A stretch of DNA of 6,035 nt, taken from NCBI GenBank assembly GCA_964388085.1, contig CAYLZW010000334.1, positions 1-6,035 on the forward strand, read 5' to 3'. This stretch comes from CAYLZW01 sp964388085 (GTDB lineage Bacteria > Myxococcota > UBA727 > CAYLZW01). The notes under the pieces are model-generated. The model was not told where the DNA came from and searched no databases. It saw nothing but the letters and a program-made list of their open reading frames with translations. Of the stretch, positions 5,054 to 6,035 are shown in pieces. Numbering within the stretch: the stretch's first letter is position 1; each line of letters begins with the position of its first letter. Position numbers and translations under genes: made by a program.

Positions 5054-5485
5054 GTGACACGTGTGCTTTGGGGGATGCCTGTCGCGCTCGCGTTCGCCGT
5101 CTCGTCGACTGCCACGGCGCAGGAGATCGAGGTGGAGCAGCAGCCCGCACAGGAGCAGCCGATGACGCAGCCGGCCGAGGAGCAGCAGCAGCCGGCGCAA
5201 CAGCAGCCGGCGCAACAGGAGACGCAGCCGGCCGAGGCGCAGCCGCCGGTGCAGCAGCAGCAGCAGCAACAAGCGCCGACGACGACGGAGCTGCAGGTGA
5301 ACCAGCTTCCGCCCGCGGTGCGGAGCGCGCTGCAGTCCGAGGTGGGCGACGGCCGCGTCGAGGACATCGAGCTGGATCGCGAGCAGGGGCAGACGGTCTA
5401 CGAGGTCGAGTACGAGCGCGGCGGCATCGAGTACGAGGTGGACTTCGCCGAGGACGGCCGCGTGCTCGAGAAGCACCGGGACTAG
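5054..5485 (+). CDS. Secreted Q/P-rich protein with PepSY-like C-terminal domain
   Basis: A 143-residue exported protein. The frame extends upstream to an ATG at 5006, but the GTG at 5054 is chosen because a full AGGAGG (5041-5046) sits seven bases before it and the product then starts with a clean signal peptide, MTRVLWGMPVALAFAVSSTA, cleaved after ATA (residue 22). Residues 24-78 are low-complexity glutamine/proline/glutamate, with a run of seven Gln at 67-73. Residues 79-143 (LPPAVRSALQSEVGDGRVEDI, then YEVEYERGGIEYEVDFAEDG) match the shape of PepSY-like domains (DUF2874/PF11396 type): one helix packed on a small sheet, ending in a 'DGRVL' turn. Such domains are periplasmic and mostly of unknown ligand. 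The Gln-rich tether probably spans periplasm or peptidoglycan. It may be its own transcription unit or the last gene of the sigma operon. Export and domain type are fairly sure; the role is unknown. Confidence 0.8.
   Translation: MTRVLWGMPVALAFAVSSTATAQEIEVEQQPAQEQPMTQPAEEQQQPAQQQPAQQETQPAEAQPPVQQQQQQQAPTTTELQVNQLPPAVRSALQSEVGDGRVEDIELDREQGQTVYEVEYERGGIEYEVDFAEDGRVLEKHRD
5164..5237 (+). repeat. Nested direct repeats in the Gln-rich linker
   Basis: GACGCAGCCGGCCGAGG occurs at 5164-5180 and again at 5221-5237, 57 bases apart and in frame (encoding TQPAE). Between them the 15-mer CAGCCGGCGCAACAG is perfectly tandem at 5189-5203 and 5204-5218. A CAG-rich run follows near 5251-5268. All unit lengths are multiples of three, so copy-number change would lengthen or shorten the linker without breaking the frame. 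Confidence 0.8.
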
Positions 5486-5523
5486 AGAGACCGGCGCTTC
5501 ACGGCGTCAGCGGTGGCCTGGGG

Positions 5524-6035
5524 TCACGTGCCCTCGTCGCGGAGACCCCAGGCGACCATCTTGCGCTGCAATGTGCGGCGGTCGATGCCGACGATGCGGG
5601 CCACCTCGCTGACGTTCTTCACCTCGTCGAGGAGCCGCGTGATGTGCGCGCGCTCGAGCTCCTCGAGCGTAATGCGCTGGCCGGCGGCAGGACCCGCGGG
5701 GGCCGTCTCCACCTCGACGCTCGCGAACGGGCTGTTCCGCAAGAGCTCGTCGAGGAGCTCCAGCGAGATGACGTCGCCCTTCGCGAAGATGGCGGCGCGC
5801 TTCATGAGGTTGATGAGCTCGCGCACGTTGCCCGGGAACGAGTAGCCGAGCAGGCGCTGCTCCGCCGCGGGCGCGAGCTGGAAGCGGTGCTCTCCTCGGC
5901 CGAGGCGCTCGAGCCAGGCGCGCGCGATGACGAGCACGTCGTCGCCACGCGTGCGTAGCGGCGGCAGCTCGAGGGGGATCACGCCGAGGCGGTAGTAGAG
6001 GTCCGCGCGAAAGCGGCCCTGCTCCACCATGCGCG
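5524..6035 (-). CDS. NtrC-type sigma-54-dependent regulator, C-terminal part (cut by window edge)
   Basis: About 170 residues of the end of an enhancer-binding protein; the reading frame continues past the right edge, so the true start is outside. The AAA+ module supplies GRFRADLYYRL (6018-5986, the arginine-containing segment at the subunit interface), then PPLRTRGDDV and the sensor II motif FPGNVREL (5838-5815, with Phe in place of the common Trp). A variable linker is followed by a Fis-type helix-turn-helix, from TLEELERAH to the terminal SEVARIVGIDRRTLQRKMVAWGL (ending about 5539). Such proteins bind upstream enhancers and remodel sigma-54 RNA polymerase to open promoters; the missing N-terminus probably has a receiver or other sensory domain. 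It converges on the PepSY-like gene with 38 bases between stops and no clear terminator. Family assignment is very strong; the controlled genes are unknown. Confidence 0.95.
   Translation of the reverse strand, partial: RMVEQGRFRADLYYRLGVIPLELPPLRTRGDDVLVIARAWLERLGRGEHRFQLAPAAEQRLLGYSFPGNVRELINLMKRAAIFAKGDVISLELLDELLRNSPFASVEVETAPAGPAAGQRITLEELERAHITRLLDEVKNVSEVARIVGIDRRTLQRKMVAWGLRDEGT

Noticed and set aside
5486..5523. Bidirectional terminator between the two convergent 3' ends
   Set aside because: No stem of useful length followed by T residues could be found in these 38 bases.
4627..5958. 443-codon plus-strand frame across three real genes
   Set aside because: Low-complexity Ala/Arg/Gly translation from a shadow frame; it conflicts with the membrane protein, the PepSY-like protein and the NtrC-type regulator.

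Overview
The window is about 70% G+C, with G or C at nearly every third codon position. It carries Shine-Dalgarno sites, bacterial lipoproteins and a sigma-54 enhancer-binding protein with a Fis-type helix-turn-helix. This points to a Gram-negative, probably myxobacterial (Sandaracinus/Polyangium-like) chromosome. The assignment is inferred from composition and gene style; no marker gene is present.

Layout. (1) Positions 184-780 encode a small cysteine-rich lipoprotein on the plus strand. It sits between two copies of one perfect 26-bp sequence in inverted orientation, each made of four tandem GTGACC hexamers. (2) A radical SAM enzyme of an uncharacterised family follows at 856-2382. (3) Convergent with it, four bases away, is a minus-strand imelysin/DUF4856-like lipoprotein at 2387-3511. 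(4) A 218-bp divergent intergenic region (3512-3729) holds an A+T-rich island with two small palindromes and a weak Fur-box-like match, then a pair of mutually exclusive GC hairpins. (5) A compact plus-strand operon starts there: a 42-residue secreted peptide with six cysteines (3730-3858), an ECF-type sigma factor with a TTG start and a shortened region 4 (3901-4422), and a six-helix membrane protein with intramembrane cysteines that overlaps it by ATGA (4419-4967). (6) A Q/P-rich secreted protein with a PepSY-like C-terminus follows at 5054-5485. (7) The 3' end of an NtrC-type regulator gene enters from the right edge on the minus strand (5524-6035).

The most interesting part is the 3.7-5.0 kb cassette. 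A secreted Cys-rich micropeptide, a sigma factor and a six-helix Cys-bearing membrane protein together resemble the Caulobacter sigmaF/NrsF (DUF1109) metal-stress system, whose regulon includes small Cys-containing exported peptides (bufferins). The likely working model is that the membrane protein holds the sigma factor inactive, a metal or oxidant acting on its cysteines releases it, and the sigma factor then drives expression of the peptide, a periplasmic metal or thiol buffer. The architecture is seen in the sequence; the function is inferred. No peptide-modifying enzyme (MNIO/DUF692) lies in this window.
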